From Oscillospiraceae bacterium (GTDB lineage: Bacteria > Bacillota > Clostridia > Oscillospirales > Oscillospiraceae), in contig JAEDEN010000015.1 of the NCBI GenBank assembly GCA_016293265.1, positions 1-33,119 on the forward strand: a DNA stretch of 33,119 nucleotides. The letters are read 5' to 3'. The notes beneath the pieces were generated by a model. It made no database searches. It worked only from the letters and a program-made list of their open reading frames with translations, and had not been told where the DNA came from. The position numbers were made by a program, and so were the translations under genes. This document shows, one piece after another, positions 32,465 through 33,119 of the stretch. The stretch's first letter is position 1, and each line of letters opens with the position of its first letter.

Positions 32465-32865
32465 CTATGCATCGATTTTACGAATGGTTGGAATTGCGTA
32501 CATCACGGCGGCAAGCGCGAGACAGAGCGCACCTGTCAGAGCAAACCAGGTGCGGATTCCCATTTGATCCGCGAATGCACAGGGCAGCAGTCCCACCGGC
32601 ATGGCCGGGGAAGCAAAGCTGCCGTACAACCCAAAGACCCGGCTCAGGTATTCAGGAGGAATCCTCTCCTGCATCAGCGCGGTAACAGGGCCGTTGTAAA
32701 AGGGAACCGAGAGACCCATGATGAGGCAGAGAAAGGCAAATCCCCAGAAGCCGTTGGGAGGAAGCAGACCGGACAGGCGAATGGGGGCACCCATGACAGC
32801 ACAGAGAGAACAATGCCATGTCCCCGGTTCCGAAAATCTCCCCAGGCTCCCAGGATCATAACCAC
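32465..32865 (-). pseudogene. Truncated and frameshifted MFS transporter
   Basis: The 3' part reads as the C-terminal third of a major facilitator transporter: GLLPPNGFWGFAFLCLIMGL, QERIPPEYLSRVFGLYGSF, MPVGLLPCAFADQMGIRTW and a closing hydrophobic segment, ending at 32465. The expected upstream segment (VMILGAWGDFRNRG) is present but in a different frame, with the switch near 32790-32805. Nothing MFS-like follows beyond about 32870, so some eight to nine membrane segments are missing. A 189-codon open frame spans the area (to 33034), but its N-terminal half is not transporter-like. I regard it as a decayed remnant. Confidence 0.8.
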
Positions 32866-33119
32866 ATAGTGTAAAAATTCTTTTTCTACTGGAAATCATA
32901 TAATAAAAGACATGGAACAGCAATATATCTGCCGTGTCAAAATCTGCGCCGCTCGCAACTATGATTAAGAAGTATAGGGGTGAATGCAAACGGGGGAGAG
33001 TGAAAGCCTTCCTGTTTAAAAGAGTGAAGGACAAACTGCATGAGACAACAAGCTAATTAAAAGATAACTTTTATATGCAAAAATCCCCCAAAACCAATGA
33101 TTTTGGAGGATTTTTGGTC
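32866..33119. other. AT-rich right edge with small frames and terminator
   Basis: About 250 bases without a clear gene, more AT-rich than the rest of the window. TATAAT at 32899-32904 has no good -35. Two tiny plus-strand frames follow: ATG 32912 (18 codons) and ATG 32961 to 33053 (about 30 codons, basic, containing CKRGRVKAFLFKRVKDKL), possibly the tail of a decayed gene. Change of composition exactly where the MFS remnant is cut off suggests a past recombination or insertion junction. Confidence 0.4.
33078..33116. terminator. Bidirectional terminator-like hairpin
   Basis: AAAAATCC and CCAAAA pair with TTTTGG and GGATTTTT, separated by one C-A mismatch, with a loop of about nine bases. Flanking A and T runs allow use in either direction. 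Confidence 0.75.

Noticed and set aside
32465..33034. Intact 189-residue MFS-like protein
   Set aside because: Only the C-terminal half is transporter-like; the matching upstream piece is in another frame, so the open frame is accidental.
1..33119. CRISPR array, insertion sequence, prophage or integrative element
   Set aside because: No regularly spaced repeats, transposase, integrase or phage genes were seen, and tRNA-Arg has no duplicated 3' end nearby.

Overview
The window looks like a chromosomal segment of a spore-forming, butyrate-producing gut bacterium of the Oscillospiraceae (Clostridial cluster IV; relatives of Flavonifractor, Lawsonibacter, Intestinimonas or Oscillibacter). The reasons are spoIIR, the Firmicute AddAB recombination enzyme in place of RecBCD, strong AGGAGG ribosome binding sites, clear sigma-A promoters with extended -10 boxes, and an hbd-bcd-etfB-etfA operon. 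The genus is my inference. Most of the window is ordinary core genome. I see no CRISPR array, intact insertion sequence, prophage or plasmid origin.

Left part (1-12986): terminators from an upstream gene; a short leader-like transcript; a tiny membrane-protein gene with an in-frame UGA at codon 6; then ispE (isoprenoid synthesis), spoIIR (sporulation signalling), a DUF1643 gene on the minus strand divergent from addB-addA (double-strand break repair), rpmE (ribosomal protein L31), a flavin-reductase-like gene, hflX (ribosome-associated GTPase) and a YigZ/IMPACT gene.

Middle part (12987-17835): a 455-base gap with two regions that fold well as RNA; a DivIVA-like coiled-coil gene on the minus strand; tRNA-Arg(ACG); an AbrB-type regulator translationally coupled to a GT1 glycosyltransferase; a rhodanese lipoprotein; and, convergent to it, a trmB gene whose product carries a C-terminal domain resembling DUF4275. 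A 392-base gap then holds the trmB promoter and the control region of the butyrate operon, including a Rex-like inverted repeat.

Right part (17836-33119): hbd-bcd-etfB-etfA supplies 3-hydroxybutyryl-CoA dehydrogenase and the butyryl-CoA dehydrogenase/Etf system (thiolase, crotonase and the final transferase are not in the window). Next is a siroheme-type sulfite/nitrite reductase, then an overlapping set of five genes: FecB/BtuF-like lipoprotein, FecCD permease, ABC ATPase, precorrin-2 dehydrogenase and a CobA-HemD fusion. Together these could supply metal and siroheme to the reductase. A FAD/Rieske oxidoreductase lies divergent from a LacI-type regulator, followed by a MATE exporter. A truncated, frameshifted MFS remnant marks a decayed edge.

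Nothing here is a clear new multigene system. The items most worth checking are the UGA-containing small gene, the two folded intergenic elements, the TrmB fusion, and the siroheme/ABC transporter/reductase cluster.
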